DNA of 38,743 nucleotides, from positions 1 through 38,743 of the forward strand of contig JABMPH010000128.1 in assembly GCA_013203805.1 (NCBI GenBank), given 5' to 3'. Shown here in pieces: positions 1 through 8,256 of this stretch; the stretch's first letter is position 1; every line of letters starts with the position of its first letter. Both the position numbers and the translations under genes were made by a program. The stretch comes from Bacteroidota bacterium (lineage in GTDB: Bacteria; Bacteroidota; Bacteroidia; Bacteroidales; F082). Below the pieces are notes generated by a model. That model searched no databases and was not told the origin of the DNA. It saw nothing but the letters and a program-made list of their open reading frames with translations.

Positions 1-1
1 G

Positions 2-1357
2 GCTTACTTGCTAGTACTTATGGGCTCGATTATGATTAATTATTTAACTGGCCTTGGGATGTTCTATGAACAGAATACGAGAAGACGACAACGAATATTT
101 GTACTGGGTATAGTACTTAATCTGCTATTACTTATAATTTTTAAGTACACCAATTTTGCTTTCAATAATGTGAATGTTTTGACTAATATATTTGGCCTGG
201 AACCCATATATGTTAACACTATCATTCTTCCTCTGGGGATTTCTTTTTACACGTTCAAAGCCATAACTTATCTTGTGAGTATAGTTGGTGAGGAGAAAGT
301 ACCTCGAACAAATATTGCTGACTTTGCCTTGTATTTGGCATTTTTTCCACAAGTCATAGCTGGACCAATCGACCGTTACAATGTATTGTTACCTCAAATT
401 AAAAACAGAACTATTTCAATTCAAAAGTTTACTTCTGGGGTCAAAAGATTCACATTGGGATTAGTTAAAAAGGTAATAATCTCAAGTCCGCTTGCTTATG
501 TTGCTGACCAGATTTTCAGTAGACCAATTGATGACCTAAGCACACCAGTAGTTTGGCTCGGAGCAATAAGTTACACTTTACAAGTATATTACGATTTTTC
601 AGGATACACAGACATGGCAATTGGATTGGGGCGATTATTTGGATTTGAGTTCTCCGAGAATTTTAACTTTCCTTATATCTCACGTTCGATCCGTGAATTC
701 TGGGTGCGATGGCATATCACCCTTTCAACATGGCTTAGGGATTATCTTTTTCTACCACTAGCATATAGTTCCTATAAAAAATTGGAAAAAGGTGAGTATC
801 TTGGAATCCGAAAGGATACCGTTACTTATATTTATGCAACCACTATAACCTTTCTTCTATGTGGAATGTGGCATGGTGCTGCATGGACTTTTATTATATG
901 GGGGCTAACACATGGATTGTTGCTCTCATTAGAAAAAACTGGTTTTGGAATATGGATGGAGAAAAGATTCCGTCCTCTTGGGCATATTTACTTCCTCTTG
1001 AGCATAGTTTTAACATTTGTAATTTTTCGATCCTCAACATTATCCCAGGCATTTGGTTTGCTGGGTATCATGTTTGGAATTGGGGGCAGAGTTGTTTATT
1101 GGCCTGAGATGCTCGAATATCTGGATCGTGAATATATTACAATGTTGATCATAGCTATTGCCGGTTCAACTACAATATTCGTAAATATATTGAATAAAAT
1201 AAATTCAAGAACTCAATACCGTCTTACAGGCATGAGGCATGTTGTGCATTATGGTTCATCTATTGTGATGATCCTAGGAATTTTAATGGCACTTTTTTTT
1301 GTAACACTAACTCTAGTGTCCGTAACTAACAATTCATTTATCTATTTCAAGTTCTAA
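2..1357 (+). CDS. MBOAT-family O-acyltransferase (AlgI-like), 5' end cut by window edge
   Basis: Polytopic membrane O-acyltransferase, expected to move acyl (usually acetyl) groups across the inner membrane for modification of an exported polysaccharide. The frame is open to the left edge, and AlgI-type proteins normally carry about 30-50 more N-terminal residues, so the true start lies outside; the first in-window TTG (8) is not credible as a start. Family marks counted from that TTG: WVRWHITLSTWLRDY with a histidine near residue 236, and GMWHGAAW with the presumed catalytic His near residue 289. Many hydrophobic segments surround them. It lies 40 nt before an AlgX/AlgJ-like gene, the usual partner in AlgI/AlgX or DltB/DltD-like pairs. 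Family assignment is secure; acyl group and acceptor are inferred from context. Confidence 0.93.
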   Translation, partial: AYLLVLMGSIMINYLTGLGMFYEQNTRRRQRIFVLGIVLNLLLLIIFKYTNFAFNNVNVLTNIFGLEPIYVNTIILPLGISFYTFKAITYLVSIVGEEKVPRTNIADFALYLAFFPQVIAGPIDRYNVLLPQIKNRTISIQKFTSGVKRFTLGLVKKVIISSPLAYVADQIFSRPIDDLSTPVVWLGAISYTLQVYYDFSGYTDMAIGLGRLFGFEFSENFNFPYISRSIREFWVRWHITLSTWLRDYLFLPLAYSSYKKLEKGEYLGIRKDTVTYIYATTITFLLCGMWHGAAWTFIIWGLTHGLLLSLEKTGFGIWMEKRFRPLGHIYFLLSIVLTFVIFRSSTLSQAFGLLGIMFGIGGRVVYWPEMLEYLDREYITMLIIAIAGSTTIFVNILNKINSRTQYRLTGMRHVVHYGSSIVMILGILMALFFVTLTLVSVTNNSFIYFKF

Positions 1358-1397
1358 CTATTCTAAAAGTAGTCCACAACACATACAAATAATTATC

Positions 1398-3236
1398 TTG
1401 ACTCTAAGTAAATCTACTTATATCAAAATTCCATTATTCATTATTGGAATACTCATTTATATTGTTCTTTGTTTTCTTATTCCAATTTACTTACCTGGTT
1501 TCAGAGGAGATATTGACTCATCAGATATATGTGATCATAATAAACCTATTGGTACTATTTCAAAAGGAAAACTTTTTATTCAGGAGTGCGTTGCACAAAA
1601 GAATTATCTAGTTGGTGTGGAAATAATGTTAGCCACTTGGAACAGAAAAAACACCAACCAAAATCAAATGGCAATTTTAGATCAAAATTACAATATTTTG
1701 ATCGACCAACAATTTTCCTCTATTGATATAAAAGATAATTATAACTACTCTTTTAATTTCCCAAAAGATATATTTATAGGGAAAGATAATCCGTTCTTTA
1801 TATGCCTTTATTCAGATGATGGTAATGAAAACAATAGCATAACAGCCTGGGCTGATACCCTCAGCAATGTTGGTAACTTATACCTTACGGAGTTGAATGA
1901 TCATAATATTACAAAAGCTGCTTATAGTAAGAAAATAATGCTAAAAGGGAGTCTTATCTTTAAATTGCACGAATCTACCAATAACAAGTATTTACTTCGG
2001 GTTCTATTTTTAATACTAGTTTCACTTGTAATTTCAGGAGTATACCTGGCCTTAAAAAAATCAAGCATTGCAGTTGATGGATTTAAAAAATCTGAAATCA
2101 TTATTTCATTAATTTTTATAATATGGATTATTGTACCAGGACTTTATTTTTATATCCTGAAAAACAAAGAATTATTAACAAGTAAACGAGAGCAGAGGAG
2201 CTTATCTAGGAAACCTGAACTTCAATTGTACACACTAGAGGTTTTTCCAAAAAACTATCAGAATTATTTTAATGATCATTTTCCAGCACGAGATATGATT
2301 GTCTTCCTTCGTTCCATCACAGAATATCAAATATTTAATAGTTCCCTTTTTCCATCTAAAATTACACTTGGAAAAGACGGTTGGTTTTTTAGGCCAGGAG
2401 AAAGGAAGGTGCTTGAGGATCCAAAGTGGTTATCTGCAGATGCTATTGACTCCATTATTAATGTTTTGAACAACTATTCTGCATATTATAAACGAAAAGG
2501 TATCGCATTTTATATTGCATTAGTTCCACTAAAAAGTGATATATATAGAGAGCACCTTCCTGACTATTACAGATTAACAAATCAAAGGCTCACGACAGAT
2601 ATTTTAATAGAAGCATTACTTGCTGATTCATCATTAAACATTATAAATCTAAAGAATAAGTTGTCCCAGACTAAAAGTGAAGGAAATGTTTTCTTTAAAA
2701 CAGATTTCCATTGGTCAGAAATTGGAGCCTATAAAGCATATTATGAAATCATGAATAGAGTACATCAAGATTTTCCAATGGTGATACCTATTGAACCCTC
2801 TGATTTCTATCTAACACCTTCAACTGTTAAATCAGGTAACGATGTAGTAGAACTCGGACTTGAGGATTATATTACTGAACCATTTTACAACTTCATTTTA
2901 CACAATCCTAAATCAATAGAGGCGCCGAAAGCTGGATATAATGCTCCTGCTGGTTTTAGTCTTACGGATCACTTTGAGTTTGTCAGAACAAATCCCGACA
3001 CAACTCTTCCTCGTATTGTGGTTATTCGAGATTCCTTTTTCCATCTTTTAGTACCACTTGTAGGTGAAAGTTTTAGCAAGTCGGTTTTTATCTGGGATGG
3101 GTGGCAATATGGTTTAAATGAAGAAATTATCGAATTGGAGAAACCTGATATTGTCCTAATGGAAGCCTATGTTAATTTTCTTCCAAATTTACTAAAAACA
3201 AATAAAAAGGATCACAAAACCAGTGTTCCAGATTAA
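1398..3236 (+). CDS. AlgX/AlgJ-like polysaccharide O-acetylation protein with extra N-terminal extracytoplasmic domain
   Basis: Predicted membrane-anchored SGNH-like protein that would finish O-acetyl transfer to the glycan outside the membrane, acting with the MBOAT protein upstream. The C-terminal half has family marks: LGKDGWFF, then FFKTDFHWSEIGAY with Asp436 and His438, and VIRDSFFH with candidate nucleophile Ser546, matching the Asp-x-His plus Ser triad of AlgX/AlgJ. The N-terminus has one membrane segment (about residues 10-32), a soluble region of about 160 residues with a beta-rich look, and two further membrane segments (about 200-220 and 235-256). That layout is unlike short AlgJ. 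The start is a TTG; the next in-frame ATG would remove the first membrane segment. The function of the N-terminal domain is unknown. Confidence 0.85.
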   Translation: MTLSKSTYIKIPLFIIGILIYIVLCFLIPIYLPGFRGDIDSSDICDHNKPIGTISKGKLFIQECVAQKNYLVGVEIMLATWNRKNTNQNQMAILDQNYNILIDQQFSSIDIKDNYNYSFNFPKDIFIGKDNPFFICLYSDDGNENNSITAWADTLSNVGNLYLTELNDHNITKAAYSKKIMLKGSLIFKLHESTNNKYLLRVLFLILVSLVISGVYLALKKSSIAVDGFKKSEIIISLIFIIWIIVPGLYFYILKNKELLTSKREQRSLSRKPELQLYTLEVFPKNYQNYFNDHFPARDMIVFLRSITEYQIFNSSLFPSKITLGKDGWFFRPGERKVLEDPKWLSADAIDSIINVLNNYSAYYKRKGIAFYIALVPLKSDIYREHLPDYYRLTNQRLTTDILIEALLADSSLNIINLKNKLSQTKSEGNVFFKTDFHWSEIGAYKAYYEIMNRVHQDFPMVIPIEPSDFYLTPSTVKSGNDVVELGLEDYITEPFYNFILHNPKSIEAPKAGYNAPAGFSLTDHFEFVRTNPDTTLPRIVVIRDSFFHLLVPLVGESFSKSVFIWDGWQYGLNEEIIELEKPDIVLMEAYVNFLPNLLKTNKKDHKTSVPD

Positions 3237-3264
3237 TTCACTTTATTAAAAATTGCCTTATACA

Positions 3265-4434
3265 ATGGAAATTACAATCTTAATGCCCTGTCTTAATGAA
3301 TCAGAAACATTAGCTATATGTATTAACAAGGCTCAGAGATTCCTAAAAGAAAACAAAATATCCGGTGAAGTACTGATTGCCGATAATGGTAGCACCGATA
3401 ATTCTATTGCTATTGCCCTAAAAGAGGGAGCAAAAGTAGTGACTGTAGAAGAAAAGGGATATGGAAGTGCTTTAATCACTGGCATTAATTCTGCAGCGGG
3501 TAAATATATAATTATGGGAGATGCAGATGATAGTTATGATTTTTATCATCTGGAAGGTTTTGTTGACAAATTAAGAAATGGTAATGATCTTGTTATGGGA
3601 AACAGGTTTAAAGGGGGTATTAAAAAAGGTGCCATGCCTTTTCTTCACAGATATGTTGGAAATCCGGTACTATCTTTTATAGGTAGAGTATTTTTTAATT
3701 CCATTATTAAAGATTTTCATTGTGGTTTAAGGGGTTTTCATAAGGAAAGAATTAAGAAACTGGGACTAATAACCCCTGGTATGGAGTTTGCTTCCGAAAT
3801 GGTTGTTAAAGCTACAATACTTAATTATAGAATGGCGGAAGTCCCAATTATTTTACATGCAGATGGTAGAAGCCGGTCTCCCCATTTAAATACTTGGAGA
3901 GATGGGTGGAGGCATTTGGTTTTTCTTCTAATGTATAGCCCTAAATGGCTCTTCTTTTTCCCTTCGATATTCATACTGCTTATCTCACTTGCCGGCTTAT
4001 CCGCATTATTAACAGGAACCCAACACATTTTTAACCTTAACTTAGATATTCATACTCTGACTCTTGCTGGATCAATGGTTGTACTTTCATATCAACTTTT
4101 CCTATTCGCCATTTTTATAAGGATCTATTCTGTTAATCAAGGTTACTATCCGGCAAAAAAGAAACATATGTTATTTTTTAAAATATTCACCCTTGAAAGG
4201 GGTATAGTTATTGGTTTTATGCTGCTTCTTTTTGGGATAGTAATTTTTACATATCTAATAGGGAAATGGTATGATATGGGTTTTGGAGAAATTAAAAACG
4301 TGAGCTCTACTTTCAAATTATTAATTCCCTCAATTACATTAATATCCATAGGAATACAAACAATCTTTGCAAGTTTCTTATTCAGGATACTTGGTATTAA
4401 TCCCAAAATATATTTTCCAAATGAAGGCACTTGA
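3265..4434 (+). CDS. Membrane GT2 glycosyltransferase (DPM1/polyprenyl-phosphate sugar synthase-like)
   Basis: Family 2 glycosyltransferase with an N-terminal GT-A domain (about residues 1-220) and four C-terminal membrane segments. Visible motifs are ITILMPCLNE at the nucleotide-binding strand, ADNGSTDNS, and the metal-binding DADDSYD at residues 86-92; DFHCGLRGF follows. This arrangement is typical of enzymes that load a sugar from UDP- or GDP-sugar onto polyprenyl phosphate, giving a donor for use on the outer face. I chose ATG 3265 rather than the in-frame TTG at 3253 because the protein then begins directly at the first GT-A strand. The next gene overlaps its 3' end by 14 nt, so the two are probably co-translated. 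Sugar specificity cannot be read from sequence. Confidence 0.88.
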   Translation: MEITILMPCLNESETLAICINKAQRFLKENKISGEVLIADNGSTDNSIAIALKEGAKVVTVEEKGYGSALITGINSAAGKYIIMGDADDSYDFYHLEGFVDKLRNGNDLVMGNRFKGGIKKGAMPFLHRYVGNPVLSFIGRVFFNSIIKDFHCGLRGFHKERIKKLGLITPGMEFASEMVVKATILNYRMAEVPIILHADGRSRSPHLNTWRDGWRHLVFLLMYSPKWLFFFPSIFILLISLAGLSALLTGTQHIFNLNLDIHTLTLAGSMVVLSYQLFLFAIFIRIYSVNQGYYPAKKKHMLFFKIFTLERGIVIGFMLLLFGIVIFTYLIGKWYDMGFGEIKNVSSTFKLLIPSITLISIGIQTIFASFLFRILGINPKIYFPNEGT

Positions 4435-4972
4435 TTATTATTTGCAAAAGAGAAGGTTTAAAATAGCTTCACTTACTATGTTACCCAATACGAAATTATT
4501 AGATATTGGCTGTAACGAAGGAGAATTTTTCACTTATCTTCAAGACAGAAAAATTTTCGGATATGGAATAGATCCATATATAGTTAAGAAAAATTATTCT
4601 TTCACGAATGATGTCACACTAATAAAATCTAAATTTCCAAGCCCTATTATTACTGTTAAGGATTTTGATAATATATGTGCTTTAGCTGTATTTGAGCACA
4701 TTCCGATTAACAGTCAATCAACATTTGCAACAACCTGTTCCGACTTGCTTAAGAATGGAGGGAAAGTGATTTTAACAGTACCATCTCCTTTTGTTGATAA
4801 TATTTTGAAATTATTAAGATATTTTAATATTATTGATGGGATGGATATTGATGAACATTGGGGCTTCGACGTAAATCGGACTATTTCTATTTTTGAAAAT
4901 GCAGGGTTGAAATTAATCACACATAAAAAATTTCAATTTGGATTAAATAATCTATTTGTTTTTGAGAAATAG
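4421..4972 (+). CDS. Class I SAM-dependent methyltransferase
   Basis: Small methyltransferase of 183 residues from ATG 4421. Motif I is LLDIGCNEGEFF (about residues 25-37), with an ALAVFEHIP segment and a GGKVILTVPSP strand downstream, as in Methyltransf_11/23-type proteins. It overlaps the preceding GT2 gene by 14 nt. A longer reading frame starts upstream at 4367, but it lies wholly inside the GT2 gene and adds no fold-related sequence. In this setting the likely target is a sugar hydroxyl or a terminal residue of the glycan; capping methylation is known to end chain growth in some ABC-exported O antigens, but that role is only inference here. Confidence 0.8.
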   Translation: MKALDYYLQKRRFKIASLTMLPNTKLLDIGCNEGEFFTYLQDRKIFGYGIDPYIVKKNYSFTNDVTLIKSKFPSPIITVKDFDNICALAVFEHIPINSQSTFATTCSDLLKNGGKVILTVPSPFVDNILKLLRYFNIIDGMDIDEHWGFDVNRTISIFENAGLKLITHKKFQFGLNNLFVFEK

Positions 4973-5024
4973 AATATAAATTTTAAAGTTTAATTTTAAC
5001 CCAAGCTATAATATTGAATACATA

Positions 5025-5657
5025 ATGATAAGTAAGCATGCAAAATATAATACATTAAATCCTATTAGCAAAAAGTTACTTGCTAATTTTTTTAGTGCAA
5101 TTGAACAGTTCTATTCTAAAATTGAGGCTGAAATTGTATTAGATATTGGTTGTGGTGAAGGAATGTTGCTTAATGTTCTTGAGCCTTATGCTAAAGAACA
5201 AAAATGTTTTGCCATAGATATTGATCCTAAAGAAGTAAGAGATGCTAAAAAAAATATTCCATTTTGTACTGTAAGCGTTGGCAACGCATATAAAATTCCA
5301 TTTGAAAATAATTTTGCAGATATTGTTATTTGTAGCGAAGTCTTAGAACATCTTGAAAGTCCCGAAGATGCGTTAAATGAAATACATCGTGTTTCTAACA
5401 GATATGCTATTCTTACTGTTCCAAATGAGCCATTATGGAGTTTTTTAAACATGGTTCGATTAAAGTACTGGAATGAATTTGGGAATACTCCTGGTCACAT
5501 AAATAGATGGACACCGCAAGAATTTAAAGACATTGTAAGAGAGAAATTTAATATCATTGGCGTTCAATATCCAACACCTTGGACTGTACTTTTGTGCGAA
5601 AAAAAATTCAATTACGAGAAAATAAAATACATAAGTAATACTGATTTATTAGAATGA
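5025..5657 (+). CDS. Class I SAM-dependent methyltransferase (Methyltransf_11 type)
   Basis: A 210-residue methyltransferase. Motif I is VLDIGCGEGMLL, the post-motif acidic strand is CFAIDIDP, and VICSEVLEHLESPEDAL is the usual Methyltransf_11 signature before the AILTVPNEP strand. The start is ATG 5025, after a 52-nt A/T-rich gap from the previous methyltransferase. The stop overlaps the start of the first sulfotransferase in an ATGA arrangement, which points to translational coupling. It is only distantly similar to its upstream neighbour, so it is not an obvious recent duplicate. Likely acts on a sugar or lipid-linked glycan intermediate; the acceptor is unknown. Confidence 0.83.
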   Translation: MISKHAKYNTLNPISKKLLANFFSAIEQFYSKIEAEIVLDIGCGEGMLLNVLEPYAKEQKCFAIDIDPKEVRDAKKNIPFCTVSVGNAYKIPFENNFADIVICSEVLEHLESPEDALNEIHRVSNRYAILTVPNEPLWSFLNMVRLKYWNEFGNTPGHINRWTPQEFKDIVREKFNIIGVQYPTPWTVLLCEKKFNYEKIKYISNTDLLE

Positions 5658-6436
5658 TCAATTTCTTTTCTAGGTTGAATCGTCAATTACCCGATTTTCT
5701 GATTATTGGCGCACAAAAATGTGGGACAACATCACTATTTCATTACTTGTCTCAACACCCCGATATAGAAATGCCCGAAACCAAAGAGATTCATTACTTT
5801 GATTTAAACTACAAAAAGGGGACAGAGTGGTACAAAAACAACTTTCCAAAAAAAAAGTTGTTTGGCAAAAAGCTTACAGGAGAGGCCACACCCTATTACT
5901 TGTTTCATCCTCTGGTATCGCAGAGAGTGTATAAGCATCTTTCGAAAGTAAAACTTATAATTATGCTTAGAAACCCGGTAGACAGAGCGTACTCTCAATT
6001 TATCCATGAAAGGAAATTAGGGATAGAGGACTTAAGTTCGTTTGAAGATGCTATAACCTTGGAGTATTCAAGAATTGATGATGATGAAAAAAAATTAATT
6101 ACTGGTGAAATTGAACATAGTAATGCTTTCCAACATTTCTCATATATTAGTAGAGGTTTATACTTTAAACAAATTAGTAGTTGGCTTAAGTATTTTTCAT
6201 TAAAGAAAATGTATTTTGTGAAAAGCGAAGATTTTTTTACAAATCCGGAAAAAGAATTAGTTGATATCTATAATTTTTTAGGTGTTCGTAATTTCAAACC
6301 GAATGATTTAACAAGTCAAAACACTAATCATTATCAGAATATTTCACAGAAAAACAAAGATGTACTTTTAGCAACTTTCTCCGAGGATAATAAAAAACTT
6401 GTAAATTTACTTGGAGACAAGTTCTCGTGGATTTAA
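5654..6436 (+). CDS. Sulfotransferase (heparan sulfate N-/O-sulfotransferase-like)
   Basis: Cytosolic PAPS-dependent sulfotransferase of 260 residues. The 5'-phosphosulfate loop is DFLIIGAQKCGTTSLF (about residues 15-30) and the 3'-phosphate-binding segment is IIMLRNPVDRAYSQF, with the Arg and Ser that contact PAPS. The KEIHYFD segment is shared with bacterial and animal carbohydrate sulfotransferases of the Sulfotransfer_1 group. The length fits a minimal single-domain enzyme. It overlaps the preceding methyltransferase by 4 nt and begins a run of five sulfotransferase-type genes, so the acceptor is most likely the polysaccharide made by this locus. The position and sugar sulfated are unknown. 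PAPS synthesis genes are not in the window. Confidence 0.92.
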   Translation: MINFFSRLNRQLPDFLIIGAQKCGTTSLFHYLSQHPDIEMPETKEIHYFDLNYKKGTEWYKNNFPKKKLFGKKLTGEATPYYLFHPLVSQRVYKHLSKVKLIIMLRNPVDRAYSQFIHERKLGIEDLSSFEDAITLEYSRIDDDEKKLITGEIEHSNAFQHFSYISRGLYFKQISSWLKYFSLKKMYFVKSEDFFTNPEKELVDIYNFLGVRNFKPNDLTSQNTNHYQNISQKNKDVLLATFSEDNKKLVNLLGDKFSWI

Positions 6437-6474
6437 AATCAGTAAATTAAATAAATATTCACCATACCTCATAA

Positions 6475-6938
6475 ATGCTCATTTCTGGACACATACAAAA
6501 AACTGCAGGCACCAGCTTTCGACATTCTATTGAAGAGTATTACGGTGATAAACTCTTAACTAAATATGGTGAAGGATCGTTCAAATTATCTGATTTGGAA
6601 AGAAATAAAAAGGCCATTACTTCAATTTTATTAAACACAGAAAAAATTACAACGGAATTGACTTTATTCATGGGCACTTCTTAATTATTACAGAGCATTA
6701 TGATGAAGATTTAAATTAATTCTCCAAAAGTATTTGACACCCAAAATAAAATCGCAGCGATTGAAAGTAAATAAAGAGAGTTTAAAACATCAGCAACTCT
6801 CTCAGAAAAAAAATTGAAAATTATCATCATAAAGACATGCAACTGTACAAAAGAGCTTTGGACATGAGGGTAAGTCGAATTAAAAATGAGGCCTTTACTC
6901 GAAAGGTTGCTACAAAAGCAAAAAAGTTCTTTTCATGA
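6475..6938 (+). pseudogene. Decayed sulfotransferase (Sulfotransfer_2-like)
   Basis: The first 69 codons give LISGHIQKTAGTSFRHSIE, a good PAPS-binding loop, and stop at 6684. Shifting frame near 6650 restores FIHGHFLIITEHYDED, the His-Gly-His-Phe segment that follows in this family. After further stops, another frame gives IENYHHKDMQLYKRALDMR and ends at 6938, which resembles the usual C-terminal Asp-x-x-Leu-Tyr helix. The central 3'-phosphate-binding segment (RxPxxR...S) is missing. The gene therefore seems to have suffered at least one frameshift, one or more stops and a deletion of the middle third. A sequencing error alone would not explain the missing centre. Confidence 0.75.
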
Positions 6939-6971
6939 TATTGATCAACTATTAAAATTCCTAACTTAATT

Positions 6972-7631
6972 ATGCCTTACAACAAACAAAACAAGTTATT
7001 ATTTGTACATATTCCGAAAACAGGAGGAACCAGCATAGAACACTATTTTGAAATGGACCAGCCTGATAATTTCTGTTTCTACAGGTGGGACAGAGATCAA
7101 GTTGACTTTATTGAAAAACATAAGCACTTAACCAAATCGCATAAAATAATCTACGAACCTCAACATTACCCCCAGAATGTATTAAGGGATTTAATTGATA
7201 ATTATCAAGAATATTTCAAATTTACTTTTGTAAGAAATCCATACACTAAAATGCTTTCGGAGTATTACTGGTTACTTAATTTGCAAAATCAAGCTCCAAA
7301 AAACTTCGATCCCAGAGGTTTCCATGAATGGTGTGTTGAGTTTTTGTCAAATATAAACAGTTCACATACGGAACCTCAGGTTAGTTTCATCGATGACTCA
7401 ATAGATTTCATTGGCAAATTCGAAAATATGGAACATGATTTTAATTTGTTAATTGAACAATTATTATCCCGAAAAGAACAATTGTATCTGTATCAAAAAA
7501 AAGTTTTACCATTTTTAAATGCAGTAGGACGAAAGAAAGATTTATTACTTCCATATGTTTTTGATAAAACAAGAAATCTCATCTTTCAGACCTACAGAGA
7601 TGATTTTAAACAATTCAACTATGATTATTAA
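6972..7631 (+). CDS. Sulfotransferase family 2-type protein
   Basis: A 219-residue cytosolic sulfotransferase. The 5'-phosphosulfate loop is LLFVHIPKTGGTSIEHYF (about residues 9-26) and the 3'-phosphate site is FTFVRNPYTKMLSEYYW. The segment FIGKFENMEHDFNLL is the conserved late motif of the family. The start ATG 6972 follows the A/T-rich leader usual for this genome. Its 3' end overlaps the next sulfotransferase gene by 11 nt, so the two are probably translated together. The similarity of the loop and late motif in the next protein suggests an old tandem duplication. Acceptor sugar unknown. Confidence 0.9.
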   Translation: MPYNKQNKLLFVHIPKTGGTSIEHYFEMDQPDNFCFYRWDRDQVDFIEKHKHLTKSHKIIYEPQHYPQNVLRDLIDNYQEYFKFTFVRNPYTKMLSEYYWLLNLQNQAPKNFDPRGFHEWCVEFLSNINSSHTEPQVSFIDDSIDFIGKFENMEHDFNLLIEQLLSRKEQLYLYQKKVLPFLNAVGRKKDLLLPYVFDKTRNLIFQTYRDDFKQFNYDY

Positions 7632-8235
7632 TCACTATAAAAAATTCTTGTTTGTTCATATTCAAAAAACAGCGGGCTCAAGCATAAGTAAAAATCTAAT
7701 GTTGATAGAGGGAAGTGAATTTTTACATTATCCACATACATCAATAAAACATGCTCAATTAACTAACAAACAAAATAACTGCTTTAAATTTGCCTTTGTC
7801 AGAAATCCCTGGGACAGATTATATTCATGGTATTGTATGATATTAGCCAAAGGGCCGAGTTCAGGTTTTTATAAGTATATCCTTCAAAATTCTAATAATT
7901 TCTCAGAGTTTTTAGAACTCAATGAAATTATTAAAGATGATAGAATAGATCAATTTAATACCTCAATTCCAAATTGGAAATCAATTTCATACAATCAACT
8001 TGATTACTTAACTGATAAAACCAATAAATTAAATATGGATTTTATTGGGAGGTTTGAAAATCTTGAGCATGACTTACGTTATATTTGTAACATCTTAAAT
8101 ATTGTTTACACTCCCCTTCAACACATAAACAAATCCAACAACGAAAATTACAGGTTAGCGTACAGTGACAAAGATATCGAAAAAGTGTACAAATTATACA
8201 AAAGAGACATTGACTATTTTGATTTTAAATTTTAA
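7621..8235 (+). CDS. Sulfotransferase family 2-type protein, paralogue of the upstream gene
   Basis: A 204-residue sulfotransferase from ATG 7621. The PAPS loop is FLFVHIQKTAGSSISKNL and the 3'-phosphate site is FAFVRNPWDRLYSWYCM, with FIGRFENLEHDLRYI as the late motif. I prefer ATG 7621 over the upstream frame start at 7555 because the protein then begins about ten residues before the first strand, as in its upstream paralogue. The 11-nt overlap with that gene supports coupled translation. The loop has Gln where the neighbour has Pro (HIQKTAG against HIPKTGG), so the two may differ in acceptor; this is inference. Confidence 0.9.
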   Translation: MIINHYKKFLFVHIQKTAGSSISKNLMLIEGSEFLHYPHTSIKHAQLTNKQNNCFKFAFVRNPWDRLYSWYCMILAKGPSSGFYKYILQNSNNFSEFLELNEIIKDDRIDQFNTSIPNWKSISYNQLDYLTDKTNKLNMDFIGRFENLEHDLRYICNILNIVYTPLQHINKSNNENYRLAYSDKDIEKVYKLYKRDIDYFDFKF

Positions 8236-8256
8236 AGAAATCTGTTAAATTTTTTT

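Noticed and set aside
859-1107. 82-codon frame inside the MBOAT gene
   Set aside because: It lies wholly in another frame of a clearly conserved gene.
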